Assembly (NCBI RefSeq): GCF_013623775.1
Contig: NZ_JABFAM010000018.1
Span: forward strand, 1-64,000
Direction of reading: 5' to 3'
Source of the DNA: Rufibacter sp. XAAS-G3-1
GTDB lineage: Bacteria; Bacteroidota; Bacteroidia; Cytophagales; Hymenobacteraceae
DNA: 64,000 nt
Shown: positions 25,447 to 35,584 of the stretch, piece by piece
Layout of the letters: each line of letters starts with the position of its first letter
Position numbering within the stretch: position 1 is the stretch's first letter
Position numbers and translations under genes: made by a program
Notes under the pieces: generated by a model
Told to the model about the DNA's origin: nothing
The model's input: the letters and a program-made list of their open reading frames with translations, nothing else
Databases searched by the model: none

Positions 25447-26724
25447 ATGATAGGTAAATTAATATCTTTTTCCCTGCGCAACCGCATGGTCGTGCTGCTG
25501 ATAGCAGCCGGTTTATTCGGGTGGGGCCTCTATTCAGTCAGCACTAATAAAGTAGATGCGATTCCGGATTTATCGGAAAACCAGGTAATAGTTTTCACGG
25601 AGTGGATGGGCCGCAGCCCTCAAATCATCGAAGACCAGGTTACCTATCCCTTAGTGACGAACCTGCAGGGCATGCCTCAGGTAAAATATGTGCGCGGTGT
25701 ATCCATGTTTGGCATGAGTTTCATCTATGTCATTTTTGAGGACAAAACTGACATTTACTGGGCCCGCGAACGGGTGTTGGAACGCCTAAACTACGCAAAC
25801 CGCTTACTGCCCGAAGGAGCCGTCCCTACCTTAGGGCCCGATGGTACCGGGGTAGGGCATATCCTATGGTACACGCTGGATGCCCCTGGCATGGATTTAG
25901 GAGAGCAACGCGCCATTCAGGATTGGTACGTGAAGTTCGCGCTGCAAAATGTGGAAGGAGTGAGCGAAATCGCCTCCTTCGGGGGATTTCAGAAGCAGTA
26001 TCAGATAACCGTGGACCCCAACAAGCTTACCTACTACAATCTATCGGTACCGCAGGTAATGGCGGCGGTGAGGGCCAACAACAACGAGAGCGGCGGACGC
26101 AAATTCGAGATGAGCGACATCGGTTACATCATCAAAACGACCGGGTATCTCAAATCAACTGAGGAGATAGAGAATATTCCTATTGTCACCCAGAATACTA
26201 TCCCTATTCGGGTAAGTGACATTGCCACGGTGCAGATGACCGGGGAAAGCCGCCTTGGGATTTTTGACATCAACGGCGAAGGAGAAGCGGTGGGGGGCAT
26301 TGTGGTGATGCGGTATGGGGAAAACGCCGCCGAGGTTATTTCGAATGTGAAGACCAAAATGGAAGAGGTGTCTGCCGGTCTGCCCAAAGGCGTGAAGTTT
26401 AACATTGTCTATGACCGGAGCGGACTGATTAATGAATCAGTGAATTCCGTGAAAACTACGCTGATTGAGGAAATGCTGGTGGCCTCCGCCATCGTTTTCA
26501 TCTTCCTCTTCCATTGGCGCAGCGCCTTGATAATCATCATCCAATTGCCCTTGTCGATTGCCATTGGGTTCATCCTCTTAAATGCCTTCGATATTTCCTC
26601 CAACATCATGTCCCTTACAGGAATTGCCCTGTCTGTCGGGGTGATTGTAGATGATGCCATTGTGATGGTCGAAAATGCTTACAGGCACTTGGCCGAAGCC
26701 CAAAACAAAGAAAACCATGGATAA
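25447..26724 (+). CDS. cusA: CusA-type heavy-metal RND pump, N-terminal half
   Basis: This 425-residue frame is the first 40 percent of a CusA/CzcA pump. It includes TM1 (MVVLLIAAGLFGWGLY), the first periplasmic porter domain (VDAIPDLSENQVIVFTEW; AIQDWYVKFALQNVEGVSEI) and TM2-TM4, ending with the proton-relay helix SVGVIVDDAIVMVENAYRHL. It stops at 26722-26724, and the rest of the pump is in the +1 frame (next entry). The break falls in the cytoplasmic loop between TM4 and TM5. The stop overlaps the ATG of the second frame as ATGGATAA. Full-length homologues are about 1040 residues, so this is one gene broken by a frameshift, or a genuinely split pump. Confidence 0.85.
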   Translation: MIGKLISFSLRNRMVVLLIAAGLFGWGLYSVSTNKVDAIPDLSENQVIVFTEWMGRSPQIIEDQVTYPLVTNLQGMPQVKYVRGVSMFGMSFIYVIFEDKTDIYWARERVLERLNYANRLLPEGAVPTLGPDGTGVGHILWYTLDAPGMDLGEQRAIQDWYVKFALQNVEGVSEIASFGGFQKQYQITVDPNKLTYYNLSVPQVMAAVRANNNESGGRKFEMSDIGYIIKTTGYLKSTEEIENIPIVTQNTIPIRVSDIATVQMTGESRLGIFDINGEGEAVGGIVVMRYGENAAEVISNVKTKMEEVSAGLPKGVKFNIVYDRSGLINESVNSVKTTLIEEMLVASAIVFIFLFHWRSALIIIIQLPLSIAIGFILLNAFDISSNIMSLTGIALSVGVIVDDAIVMVENAYRHLAEAQNKENHG

Positions 26725-28609
26725 GGAAACGCGTCTTTCAATTATAGAAAAAGCTTCCAAACAAGTTGGTCCCAGCGTGTTTTGGAGTACGATTATCATT
26801 ATCACCTCTTTTCTCCCGGTTTTCTTGCTTACCGGGCAGGAAGGGAAATTGTTCAGCCCTTTGGCTTGGACGAAAACATTTATACTCATTGTGGATGCCT
26901 TCGTGGCCATTACGGTTACCCCGGTGCTGCTTTCGCTTTTCCTCAAAGGCAAGTTCAAGCCAGAGAACAGCAATCCTATTAACCGAGGGCTGGAGCGGGT
27001 GTATAGCCCCATTTTGCGCTGGTGCCTCAACTGGCGGAAGACCACCATCGGAATAAACATCCTTGCCCTGATGGTCAGCATCCCCATGTTGCTGAGCCTG
27101 GGCTCCGAATTTATGCCGCCTCTGGATGAAAGCTCAATATTGTTCATGCCGGTCACCCTTCCGGATATTTCCAACTCCGAGGCCAAGCGCATTCTGCAGG
27201 TGCAGGATAAGATTATAAAATCAATGCCGGAAGTAGACCAGGTATTGGGCAAGGCCGGGAGAGCCAGTACGGCTACTGACAACTCGCCCATTAGCATGAT
27301 TGAAACTATCATTCAACTGAAGCCCGAATCCGAATGGCGCGATGGTATGACCAAAGCCAAAATCATTGAGGAGCTTGACCAGAAACTCCAGATTCCGGGG
27401 GTGATTAACGGTTGGACGCAACCCATCATCAACCGCATCAACATGCTCGCTACCGGTATCCGAACCGATGTGGGGGTAAAGGTGTACGGTCAAAGCCTTG
27501 ATACCATCGCCACGGTTTCCCAAAGGGTGCGAAACGCCTTGCAGGATATTCCAGGGGTAAAGGATTTATACGTTGAACCGGTAACCGGAGGTAAATACCT
27601 GGAAATCCAGACCAGGCGCGGAGAACTGGGCCGCTATGGCCTTTCTGTGGATGACGTTAATGCCATTGTGGAATCTGCTCTCGGCGGGCTACCCATAGGC
27701 AATACCGTTGAAGGCCGGCAACGCTTTTCTATTAATCTTCGCCTGGCCCAGGAGTACCGCAACAGTCTCGACCGTATCCGGCGCATTCCCTTGCAGTCCG
27801 GGACGGCAGGCACGGTTCCGCTCTCGGCGGTGGCCGATGTGCGTTTCGTGGATGGCCCTCCTATGATTGCCTCGGAAAATGCCCAGCTGCGGGGAGCCGT
27901 ATTATTTAATGTGCGGGACCGGGATGTTGGCAGTACCGTGCAGGAAGCCATCAAGAAGTTAAACAGTGAATTCACCGATTTGCCCAATGGCTACCGCCTC
28001 GAATGGAGCGGCCAGTGGGAAAATCAGATTCGGGCAAACCAGACCTTGAAAATCATTATACCGCTGGTATTGATTATCATCTTCCTGATTCTCTACTTCT
28101 CCTTCCAATCCCTTAAAGAAGCGCTTCTGAACCTGGTCACCATCCCATTCGCTCTGATAGGAGGGGTATTCATCGTGTACTTCTATGGCATCAATCTATC
28201 GGTGGCAGTAGCGGTGGGTTTTATCGCCTTGTTTGGGTTGGCTGTGGAGACGGCTATGGTGATGGTGGTATACCTGAACGAAGCCATGAACCAGATGGTA
28301 GCCGATAAAGGCAACTCAAGCCAAACGATTACAAAGCACGACATCCGGGAGTATGTATTCATGGGAGCCGCCAAGCGCCTGCGCCCGAAAATAATGACGG
28401 TTTCTGTTTCGCTCTTCGGTTTGATTCCGGTGCTGTGGGCGACCGGCGTAGGCACAGACGTGATGCTGCCCATCGTCCTGCCCCTGATTGGTGGGGTATT
28501 TACCTCCTCCATCCATATTCTGCTGGTGACTCCCGTGGTGTTTGAAATGACGAAGGAGTATGAATTGAAAAAACACGGAAAAATAGAGATTTACGATGTT
28601 AAGCATTAG
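26717..28609 (+). CDS. cusA: CusA-type heavy-metal RND pump, C-terminal half
   Basis: A 630-residue frame carrying the rest of the pump: TM5-TM6 (VFWSTIIIITSFLPVFLLTG; FILIVDAFVAITVTPVLL), the second periplasmic domain (LNWRKTT onward, GSEFMPPLDESSILFMPV) and the last TM bundle (VALFGLAVETAMVMVVYLNE region to the C-terminus). The ATG at 26717 is chosen because it lies in the ATGGATAA overlap; the frame is open upstream to 26675 but this would add a sequence unlike the family. With the first half it makes 1055 residues, the expected size. Sequence on both sides is well conserved, so decay is recent if it is decay at all. Confidence 0.82.
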   Translation: MDKETRLSIIEKASKQVGPSVFWSTIIIITSFLPVFLLTGQEGKLFSPLAWTKTFILIVDAFVAITVTPVLLSLFLKGKFKPENSNPINRGLERVYSPILRWCLNWRKTTIGINILALMVSIPMLLSLGSEFMPPLDESSILFMPVTLPDISNSEAKRILQVQDKIIKSMPEVDQVLGKAGRASTATDNSPISMIETIIQLKPESEWRDGMTKAKIIEELDQKLQIPGVINGWTQPIINRINMLATGIRTDVGVKVYGQSLDTIATVSQRVRNALQDIPGVKDLYVEPVTGGKYLEIQTRRGELGRYGLSVDDVNAIVESALGGLPIGNTVEGRQRFSINLRLAQEYRNSLDRIRRIPLQSGTAGTVPLSAVADVRFVDGPPMIASENAQLRGAVLFNVRDRDVGSTVQEAIKKLNSEFTDLPNGYRLEWSGQWENQIRANQTLKIIIPLVLIIIFLILYFSFQSLKEALLNLVTIPFALIGGVFIVYFYGINLSVAVAVGFIALFGLAVETAMVMVVYLNEAMNQMVADKGNSSQTITKHDIREYVFMGAAKRLRPKIMTVSVSLFGLIPVLWATGVGTDVMLPIVLPLIGGVFTSSIHILLVTPVVFEMTKEYELKKHGKIEIYDVKH

Positions 28610-29843
28610 ACTATATACCACGGCCGCCCTGCTGCTGATGGGCTTGGTAGCTCACGGGCAGTCACCGGTAATACCATTGGACTCTGTACTGCAGCGCATC
28701 TCCCGCAGCAACCCGATGCTGCGGGAGTTTGAAAGCCGGGCAAAGGCACAGAATGCCATGGCGGAGGGTGCCCGTAGCCAGATGGCCCCTATGGTGGGAG
28801 CCGGTGTTTTCATGTATCCCTATCCGGGGCAAATGGAGATGGAAGGACAGGACGACGCTATGTTCATGACGGCGGTGGAGCAGGAAATTACAAATCCTGC
28901 CAAGTTACGGGCTAGGGAAAAATACCAACTTTCCAAGTCGGCTATTGAAGAGGCTGGGCGCGACAAAGCCTTCAACCAGCTGAGAGCACAGGCAAAGACA
29001 GCCTATTACCAATGGGTCGTGCTGGAGAAAAAGAAATCTGTGCTACTCGAAAACCAGCGCATCATGCAATTCATGCTCAAATTGGGCAAAGTTCGCTATC
29101 CCTACAACCAAAGTTCATTGGGCAGTATCTACAAAGCCGAGGGCCGGTTAGGGGAAGTGGAGAATATGCTGGTAATGAATGACAGCGAAATCATCAGGAT
29201 GAACATCCAACTGAACATGCTGATGAACCTGCCCCCGGAAACCCGTTTCCGAATCGATACCACCGCACAGGCACCGAAACCGACAGTTTTACCGGACACC
29301 GCCTATTTAAGCGCAGCCCGTAGCGATATCCGGCAATTGGACCGTACCATCGAATCCATGCGCCTCAACCTCCGGTTGGAGAACATGCAACGCAAGCCGG
29401 ATTTTGGGATACGTTTTGAGAACATGATGCCGCGCGACAGGATGATGCCCCAGTCTTTCACTTTAATGGGTATGGTGTCAATCCCAATTGCCCCTTGGTC
29501 CTCGAAGATGTATAAATCAAACATCAAAGCCATGGACTTTGAAATCCAAGGGATGCAAAAAGGCCGGGAGAGCCTGTTGAACGAGGCCCAAGCCATGGTA
29601 GCCACCATGGCTCAGGAGTTTCAAACCAAGCAAACCCAGGTGCGGAACTACGAAACCAAAATCATCCCGGCTCTGCGCCGCAATTATGAAACCACCATGC
29701 TCAGCTATGAACAGAACACAAGCCAATTGCCGCTGGTAATTGATGCCTGGGAAGCGCTGAACATGGCCCAGATGGAATACCTCAACAACCTGGAGCAATT
29801 GTACCTGATTGGAGTAAATTATGAGAAAGAGCTGGAAAAATAA
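28596..29843 (+). CDS. cusC: CusC-type outer-membrane efflux protein (TolC family)
   Basis: A 415-residue outer-membrane channel subunit for the RND pump. A signal peptide ends near VAHGQS; two long helical repeats of the OEP fold follow ([40 protein letters not shown]). The region around [18 protein letters not shown] is Met-rich, fitting copper or silver passage. It overlaps the end of cusA by 14 bp and the next gene by 23 bp, so the four genes cusA-cusC-cusB-cusB are one transcript. Confidence 0.87.
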   Translation: MLSIRLYTTAALLLMGLVAHGQSPVIPLDSVLQRISRSNPMLREFESRAKAQNAMAEGARSQMAPMVGAGVFMYPYPGQMEMEGQDDAMFMTAVEQEITNPAKLRAREKYQLSKSAIEEAGRDKAFNQLRAQAKTAYYQWVVLEKKKSVLLENQRIMQFMLKLGKVRYPYNQSSLGSIYKAEGRLGEVENMLVMNDSEIIRMNIQLNMLMNLPPETRFRIDTTAQAPKPTVLPDTAYLSAARSDIRQLDRTIESMRLNLRLENMQRKPDFGIRFENMMPRDRMMPQSFTLMGMVSIPIAPWSSKMYKSNIKAMDFEIQGMQKGRESLLNEAQAMVATMAQEFQTKQTQVRNYETKIIPALRRNYETTMLSYEQNTSQLPLVIDAWEALNMAQMEYLNNLEQLYLIGVNYEKELEK

Positions 29844-31158
29844 ATTACTGTGGCTGCTGGTACTGCTGCTGCCCTTTTCCTTTACAGGCTGTAATGAAGC
29901 CGGGGATGGTGCAGAAGCGGCCAATGACATTCAATACACGTGCCCGATGCACCCGCAGATTGTCCGCGATGAGCCTGGTTCCTGCCCTATCTGCGGCATG
30001 GACTTGGTAGCGAAGCAAACCGCAGATGCCCCCGCCATCGCCATTTCCTCGGATTTGGAATATTTGCTGCAACCCGCGAACCAGGCGGTGGTTTCCGGCA
30101 TAGAAACCGCACAACCTGTTCAAAAGCAGGTACAACAGGAAATCACTATGAGCGGCGTGGTGACCTACGATACTCGGCGGCAGTACATCATCCCGGCCCG
30201 GTTTGGGGGACGGATTGAAAAACTCTATGTACAGTTTAATTTCCAGCCTATCCGCAAAGGGCAGAAACTCTATGATATCTATAGCCCGGAACTAGTGACG
30301 GCTCAGAAAGAATTGCTTTATCTGCTTGAAAACGACCCGAGCAACTCTTCCCTGATTAATGGGGCGAAACAAAAGTTGCGGCTCCTTGGTGCAACCGCTG
30401 GCCAAGTAGAGCAATTAATCCGAAGCGGGCGGGAAACCTATACTTTTTCTGTGTATAGCCCCTATTCCGGTTACGTGCTTGACCCTGCCGTAGCAGCCAG
30501 CCCTTCTCCCGTAGCAACCGCGACACCCGCTGCCCCGGCAACGGGCGGCGGCGGCATGGGAGGAATGGGAGGCGGTGCCACGGGAACAGGCAGCAGCGCG
30601 TCACCCCCCATACCGAGCGGCGGTTTTTCCATCCGGGAGGGCATGTACGTGAGCACAGGGCAGGCCTTATTGAAAGTGATTGATGCTTCTCAGGTATGGG
30701 CACAGTTCAATATGCCTAGCAGCCAAGCCGGGCAACTTAAGAAAGGTACCCCAATCTCCATCACCTTCAACCAGCTGCCGGATAAAACGGTGCAGTCTGA
30801 GGTAAATCTGGTAGAACCTGTTTACGAAGCAGGGGAGAACTTCGCACAGGTTCGGGCCTCCCTCCCTGCCGGGAATACATCCACCTTGATTGGTCAGCTA
30901 ATCACCGGGAAAGTGACATACAACACTGGTATGTCGCTATGGGTACCCAAGGAGGCCGTGCTGGACATAGGTACGCAATCAGTGGCTTTCCTCAATAACA
31001 ATGGGGGTTTTAAACCTATTAGTGTTCGTATTGGCGGTTCGGCGGATGGCATGGTGGAGATATTATCCGGCCTGAGTGCCCAAGATACGATAGCGGTGAA
31101 TGCGCAATTTCTGGTGGACAGCGAAAGTTTTATTCGGGTAGCAGATAATAATAGATGA
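29821..31158 (+). CDS. cusB: CusB-type RND adaptor with N-terminal metal-binding domain (1)
   Basis: A 445-residue periplasmic adaptor. Lipoprotein signal (LLPFSFTGC), heavy-metal-binding domain ([18 protein letters not shown], about residues 38-62), then the membrane-fusion-protein fold: a beta-barrel/lipoyl region ([20 protein letters not shown]) and hairpin. A Gly/Ser/Pro-rich insert ([20 protein letters not shown], about 240-259) interrupts the second lipoyl half. It overlaps cusC by 23 bp and the second adaptor by 4 bp. The adaptor joins the pump to CusC and accepts metal through the CPMHP site. Confidence 0.87.
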   Translation: MRKSWKNKLLWLLVLLLPFSFTGCNEAGDGAEAANDIQYTCPMHPQIVRDEPGSCPICGMDLVAKQTADAPAIAISSDLEYLLQPANQAVVSGIETAQPVQKQVQQEITMSGVVTYDTRRQYIIPARFGGRIEKLYVQFNFQPIRKGQKLYDIYSPELVTAQKELLYLLENDPSNSSLINGAKQKLRLLGATAGQVEQLIRSGRETYTFSVYSPYSGYVLDPAVAASPSPVATATPAAPATGGGGMGGMGGGATGTGSSASPPIPSGGFSIREGMYVSTGQALLKVIDASQVWAQFNMPSSQAGQLKKGTPISITFNQLPDKTVQSEVNLVEPVYEAGENFAQVRASLPAGNTSTLIGQLITGKVTYNTGMSLWVPKEAVLDIGTQSVAFLNNNGGFKPISVRIGGSADGMVEILSGLSAQDTIAVNAQFLVDSESFIRVADNNR

Positions 31159-32369
31159 AAAAGACACTAAATATAGCAATAGTCTGGCTCGTGGCTCTTT
31201 CCTTAGTCGCTTGCACAAACAAAGATGAGAATGCCAGTTCTGGAGCCGCAGGGGCAGAAACCACTTACACCTGTCCCATGCATCCGCAAATTGTGGAAAG
31301 CACCCCCGGTTCTTGCCCGATATGCGGAATGGACTTGGTGCCGGTTAAAGCGCAAACTGCCGCTGAAAAGAATGCCGGAAGCATCATGCTGAGCGAAACC
31401 CAAATGAAGCTGGGAAACATAACCACCCGGCCTGTTCAGATGGGGCAGGTAGGAGGCAACACTATCCTTACCGGCAGGCTAGCAGTGAACCAAACGCAGG
31501 CCGATTTAATCAGTAGCCGTGCCGCCGGTCGTGTGGAAAGGCTGTATGTCAAAGAAACAGGCCGACCTATCCAAAAAGGCCAACCGCTCTATGACTTGTA
31601 CAGTGAATCCTTGCTGACGCTGGAGCAGGAATACTTATTGGCCTTGGACCAGGTGAAAGCGTTTCCGGAGGGGAAGCAATTTGCCTCTATCCTTGAGGCT
31701 GCCAAAAACAAGCTCCTGCTAATGGGCTTATCAAAAGCCCAGGTAAATCAGATAGCCCGCTCCAGGAAATTAGATGCCCGTATCACGTTCCTGGCCCCAA
31801 CCTCCGGTATCGTCACGGAGATAGCTGCTGCCGAAGGTGCTTATGTGGCTGAAGGCAGCTTGCTTTACCGACTGAACCGCTTTTCTACCATTTGGGTGGA
31901 AGCTGAACTCTATGCGCAGGAAGCAGGGCAGTTACAGGTCGGCACCCCCGTAGTGGTCACGGTATCCGGCGCACAGGCTCCCATTCAAACCAAGATTACT
32001 TTCATAAACCCGGAATTTCGCCAAAACAGCCAAGTGGTGGTAGCACGGGCAAAACTGCCAAACCCGAATGGGCAACTGATACCTGGTACCCAGGCTACCA
32101 TTACCCTTCCTGCTCCGGAAAACCGGGCACTGACCCTGCCACTCGATGCCGTCATACGGGACGCCCGCGGGGCGCACGTCTGGGTGAAAACGGGGGAGAA
32201 TACCTTCAACTCTAAAATGGTTACCCTAGGGGCCGAAAGCGCGAATCAGGTAGCCATCACCAACGGGTTAAATCCGAACGATACAGTAGTGGTAACTGGG
32301 GCCTACTTACTCTACAGCGAATATGTATTAAAAAATGGCACGGACCAGATGAGCGGTCATAATCATTAA
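31155..32369 (+). CDS. CusB-type RND adaptor with N-terminal metal-binding domain (2)
   Basis: A 404-residue second adaptor, 4 bp overlap (ATGA) with the first. It also has a lipoprotein signal (LVALSLVAC), a CPMHP module ([10 protein letters not shown] and CPICGMDL) and an intact membrane-fusion fold ([40 protein letters not shown]). The tail is GHNH. It is only moderately similar to its neighbour and lacks the glycine insert, so it is probably a different functional adaptor and not a recent duplicate. Two adaptors may alternate on one pump, as in heteromeric adaptor hexamers. Confidence 0.84.
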   Translation: MKKTLNIAIVWLVALSLVACTNKDENASSGAAGAETTYTCPMHPQIVESTPGSCPICGMDLVPVKAQTAAEKNAGSIMLSETQMKLGNITTRPVQMGQVGGNTILTGRLAVNQTQADLISSRAAGRVERLYVKETGRPIQKGQPLYDLYSESLLTLEQEYLLALDQVKAFPEGKQFASILEAAKNKLLLMGLSKAQVNQIARSRKLDARITFLAPTSGIVTEIAAAEGAYVAEGSLLYRLNRFSTIWVEAELYAQEAGQLQVGTPVVVTVSGAQAPIQTKITFINPEFRQNSQVVVARAKLPNPNGQLIPGTQATITLPAPENRALTLPLDAVIRDARGAHVWVKTGENTFNSKMVTLGAESANQVAITNGLNPNDTVVVTGAYLLYSEYVLKNGTDQMSGHNH

Positions 32370-32394
32370 AATTCAAATTAAAACTCAGGGGACC

Positions 32395-33471
32395 ATGCTT
32401 TACAATATGCAAAAACCACTTTTGATAGCCTTTTTACTGTTCGGTTTTTCGGCTTGCAACTTTCATACCGAAGACGACATGGACGGAATGGATGATATGG
32501 GCGGTGGGGAAGGAATGAATATTGATTATCCGGCGGCTTATGTAGTGAATGGGGAATCAAACAATATAGAGGTGCTTAATTTACTTGACCTCTCCCAGAA
32601 AATGCAGATTTCTTTGAATGGGGCCACTTTCCCGCACCACATCAATTTAAGCCCCGATAAAACGAAGCTGGCCGTAGCCATTACCAGTACCGATTTAAGC
32701 GGTGGCCATGACTCAGACGGTATGAGTGGGATGGATGGGTTCAAAGTAATCGTGTTGAATAGTTACACCGGGAAAATCGAAAAAGAGATACTACTACCTA
32801 GAATGCCGCACAATGGGATTTTCAATACGAACGGCTCTGAGTTATGGATTGCCCAGGAAGATGAGCAGCTAAGCCAAGTGTTGGTTTTCAACACCGGTAA
32901 CTGGAGCCTCAAAAGCACCATCAACGTTGGAAGAGGATTATCCGAAGTCACCTTTTCGTCTGACGGCACAAGAGCCTACGCCGCAAATACCCTAGATGCC
33001 ACTGTCTCCATTATTAACCCGGACACCAAAATGGTTTTAGCCACCGTGGCGGTGGGCAAGGACCCGGTTGGGGCCTGGCCGGGCGCAAATGGCTTCATGT
33101 ATGTGGACAATGAAACCGACCAAACCGTTACGGAGATAGCCGTAGCCTCAGGTGCGACTACAGAAACCATTCACCTAGGCTTCAAACCGGGCTACGTGGC
33201 ATACCACCCCTCCAAACAAGAACTTTGGGTTAGCGATGCAACCAATGGCCAAATCGCTTACTACGCACAACAGAACAGCCTGTGGGCTCTACAAGGCCAT
33301 ATCGCCACAGGAGCCGATGCGCACGCCATCGCCTTTTCCCAGGATGGCGCAACAGCTTACGTCACCAACCAAGGAGCGGGAACAGTCTCCGTCATTAGAG
33401 TATCCGACCATTCCGTTACCGCCACGGTTCCAGTGGGGAAAAAACCGAACGGACTTGCAATCCGGCAATAA
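32395..33471 (+). CDS. Beta-propeller (YncE/YVTN-like) lipoprotein
   Basis: A 358-residue lipoprotein (lipobox LFGFSAC, within about residue 22) followed by an Asp/Met/Gly linker (DDMDGMDDMGGGEGMN) and a six- or seven-bladed propeller of the YncE/YVTN type. Blade repeats are visible (FSSDGTRAYAANTLDATVSI; AYVTNQGAGTVSVIRV). The ATG at 32395 gives the longer form; an ATG at 32407 is an alternative. It follows the Cus operon by 25 bp. Propellers of this kind often accompany copper resistance genes, but the ligand is unknown. Confidence 0.75.
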   Translation: MLYNMQKPLLIAFLLFGFSACNFHTEDDMDGMDDMGGGEGMNIDYPAAYVVNGESNNIEVLNLLDLSQKMQISLNGATFPHHINLSPDKTKLAVAITSTDLSGGHDSDGMSGMDGFKVIVLNSYTGKIEKEILLPRMPHNGIFNTNGSELWIAQEDEQLSQVLVFNTGNWSLKSTINVGRGLSEVTFSSDGTRAYAANTLDATVSIINPDTKMVLATVAVGKDPVGAWPGANGFMYVDNETDQTVTEIAVASGATTETIHLGFKPGYVAYHPSKQELWVSDATNGQIAYYAQQNSLWALQGHIATGADAHAIAFSQDGATAYVTNQGAGTVSVIRVSDHSVTATVPVGKKPNGLAIRQ

Positions 33472-33504
33472 TATCTATCTCGAATACTAAACCCAATTTA
33501 AAAT

Positions 33505-34194
33505 ATGAAACCTTTCAACACCTTTCTTTTCCTGCTGTGCTTTTTATTTATATCCGTTGCTTTAAGCCCCCGAACCGTGATAGCCCACGGCGGGGAAAAG
33601 CATAAGGAAAAAGCTAAGGCTCCCCAAGCTGACTCCTCCAGACAAGAACCAGAAGATTCTCGCGACATGGTTGTTCTTAAGGACGTTACTCCGGCAGAAC
33701 ATGCGGGACACGTAGCCAATCCAGGGGAAGTACACGCGTCTTTGGCTGACTTTCCGCACATCCATCCCCTGATTGTCCATTTTCCTATTATGCTGCTGAT
33801 GATTGCGGCGGTCATGCAATTCGTCAATATCCTTTTCCGGAAAAAGGAACTGAATTGGGCGGTGACTATCATGGTACTGGTGGGCTTTGTGACGGCTTAT
33901 GCCTCCTCGTACTGGTCGCATCCGCACACTTCGGGGCTCTCCGCCCACGCGGAACTCGTTTTGGAGCAGCACGACAAATACGCTGATTATACAGTTTACC
34001 TGGCCGGCATTGGGTTAGTGGCCCAACTTCTAAGCGTGCTGGTATTCAAAGGGAAACGCTGGAGCATCGCCATAGCTGCCGTTATCTTAATTGGTGCCGG
34101 GTATGCAGTTAGCATGGCAGGCCATTACGGTGCCCAGCTAGTTCATATTGAGGGCGTAGGTCCGCAGGGAAAATTCCTGGAGCAACACCATTAA
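33505..34194 (+). CDS. DUF2231 membrane protein, copper island
   Basis: A 229-residue protein with a signal peptide (LFLLCFLFISVALSPRTVIA) leading to a His-rich stretch (HGGEKHKEKAK). The DUF2231 signature HIHPLIVHFPI occupies about residues 85-95, followed by four membrane helices (about 93-108, 118-137, 164-180, 189-207). The family is tied to redox or copper systems but has no proven activity; histidines in HSGLSAHAEL-type loops may bind metal. Position within the resistance island suggests an accessory role in the periplasm. Confidence 0.78.
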   Translation: MKPFNTFLFLLCFLFISVALSPRTVIAHGGEKHKEKAKAPQADSSRQEPEDSRDMVVLKDVTPAEHAGHVANPGEVHASLADFPHIHPLIVHFPIMLLMIAAVMQFVNILFRKKELNWAVTIMVLVGFVTAYASSYWSHPHTSGLSAHAELVLEQHDKYADYTVYLAGIGLVAQLLSVLVFKGKRWSIAIAAVILIGAGYAVSMAGHYGAQLVHIEGVGPQGKFLEQHH

Positions 34195-34226
34195 AGATAT
34201 TTATACAAATCACCTAACAAGTTATC

Positions 34227-34859
34227 ATGATACAGAAAGTAACCATCTATTTTGTGCTTACCGTCTTCAGCTTTTCCTTGATGTTCTGTAACCAGAATTC
34301 CAACTCCGAACAAGCACAGGGAAGAGATAACCCGACAACTTCACCCGCCGCCCCTCAGTCGAAAGCAGAGGATGCTGTCACCATAGCGGAACAACCTGAA
34401 CCCGACACACTCAAAGGAAGCGTGAAAGCAGTGGCTACAGGGAAAATAGGTTCTGTAAACCTACGAATAGACTACCATTCACCTGCCGTCCGGAATCGGG
34501 TGGTGTGGGGCGGTCTGGTGGCTTACGACCAGGTTTGGGTGACCGGAGCCCATTCCGCTACTAGCTTGCAAACGGATGGCCCTATCGTCATAGGAGGCCA
34601 AAAAATACCTGCTGGTCAATATGCCTTGTTTACCATACCTGGTAAACATGAGTGGGCGGTGATATTAAATAAGAAGTGGGAGCAGCATCTGGCAGATGAG
34701 TATTCTGAAATGGAAGATGTAGTCAGACTTTCGGTGCAGCCTGAAACCAGTCAGCATCAGGAACGCCTACGCTACGAGATTAGACCCGAAGGAGAGAAAA
34801 ACGGGAGTATTCTTATGAGGTGGGAGAAATTGACCATCTCGATTCCTATTTCCCTTTAG
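34227..34859 (+). CDS. DUF2911 lipoprotein-like protein
   Basis: A 210-residue exported protein with signal sequence (IYFVLTVFSFSLMFC, possible lipobox at SLMFC). After a low-complexity linker, the DUF2911 core appears: IDYHSPAVRNRVVWGGLVAY, then WVTGAHSATSLQTDGP and GQYALFTIPGKHEWAVIL. In the family the WRTGAN-type segment is common; here it is WVTGAH. Role unknown; in Bacteroidota the family is widespread, and this copy seems to have been recruited to the copper cluster. Confidence 0.8.
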   Translation: MIQKVTIYFVLTVFSFSLMFCNQNSNSEQAQGRDNPTTSPAAPQSKAEDAVTIAEQPEPDTLKGSVKAVATGKIGSVNLRIDYHSPAVRNRVVWGGLVAYDQVWVTGAHSATSLQTDGPIVIGGQKIPAGQYALFTIPGKHEWAVILNKKWEQHLADEYSEMEDVVRLSVQPETSQHQERLRYEIRPEGEKNGSILMRWEKLTISIPISL

Positions 34860-34957
34860 AGCCATATTAATCTGCTTTTAAAAGTTAAAGTACCTAAAGC
34901 TCCTTCTGCTCTAATCCAGAGCTTCACATATTTTTAGCAATAGTGTAATTTATTATT

Positions 34958-35548
34958 ATGGAACTCCAAACCGATGATACCAAAACCACCATATGCATCA
35001 AGAACATGGTGTGTCCTCGCTGCATCCGGATTATAAAAGAGCAGTTAACTCTTCTGAATCTTCCGGTAATTGAGGTTCATCTGGGCTATGTAGATTTGAA
35101 GCGTCCATTGGAGCCTGCAGAGAAGGAAAAGGTAAAAGAATTCTTAAGTGATTATGGCTTTGAATTGCTGGAAGAAAGGAAAGCAAAGTTGGTAGAGCAG
35201 ATAAAAACTTTGATTATTGACGCAGTTCACTATAAGGAAGAACAAATCGCGTCTAACTATTCAACTTACCTGGCCCAGACCATCGGGAAAGATTACAGCA
35301 CCCTAAGCCATGCGTTTTCTTCAATGGAGGGTATCACCATCGAAAAGTACATCATTCTTCAAAAGATAGAGTATATCAAAGCACAATTAGACTATGAGGA
35401 ATTATCCCTGGGAGAAATTGCCTCTAAACTACATTACAGCAGCCTAAGCCATCTTTCCAAACAATTCAAATCCGTGACCGGCTTTACCCCTTCCGAGTAT
35501 AAAAAACTTCAGCCTAGAGGCCGCCAAACACTTGACCAATTGTACTAG
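34958..35548 (+). CDS. Transcription regulator: HMA-like sensor plus AraC HTH
   Basis: A 196-residue two-part regulator. The first ~70 residues resemble a heavy-metal-associated domain with a Cys pair MVCPRC (about residues 18-23). The second part (about 85-190) is an AraC/XylS helix-turn-helix: LSHAFSSMEGITIEKYII, then GEIASKLHYSSLSHLSKQFK and GFTPSEYKKL. It would sense Cu(I) or Ag(I) directly through CPRC and control the island. It lies 99 bp after DUF2911 and 36 bp before the ion channel. This pairing occurs in Bacteroidota copper islands; direct sensing is inferred. Confidence 0.82.
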   Translation: MELQTDDTKTTICIKNMVCPRCIRIIKEQLTLLNLPVIEVHLGYVDLKRPLEPAEKEKVKEFLSDYGFELLEERKAKLVEQIKTLIIDAVHYKEEQIASNYSTYLAQTIGKDYSTLSHAFSSMEGITIEKYIILQKIEYIKAQLDYEELSLGEIASKLHYSSLSHLSKQFKSVTGFTPSEYKKLQPRGRQTLDQLY

Positions 35549-35584
35549 AAATAGAAAAGAACCATGGTTATAACCTAAACACTT

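Noticed and set aside
26578-27312. A 244-codon minus-strand frame across the cusA junction
   Set aside because: It is antisense to the highly conserved pump sequence on both sides of the frame break and has no independent protein features.
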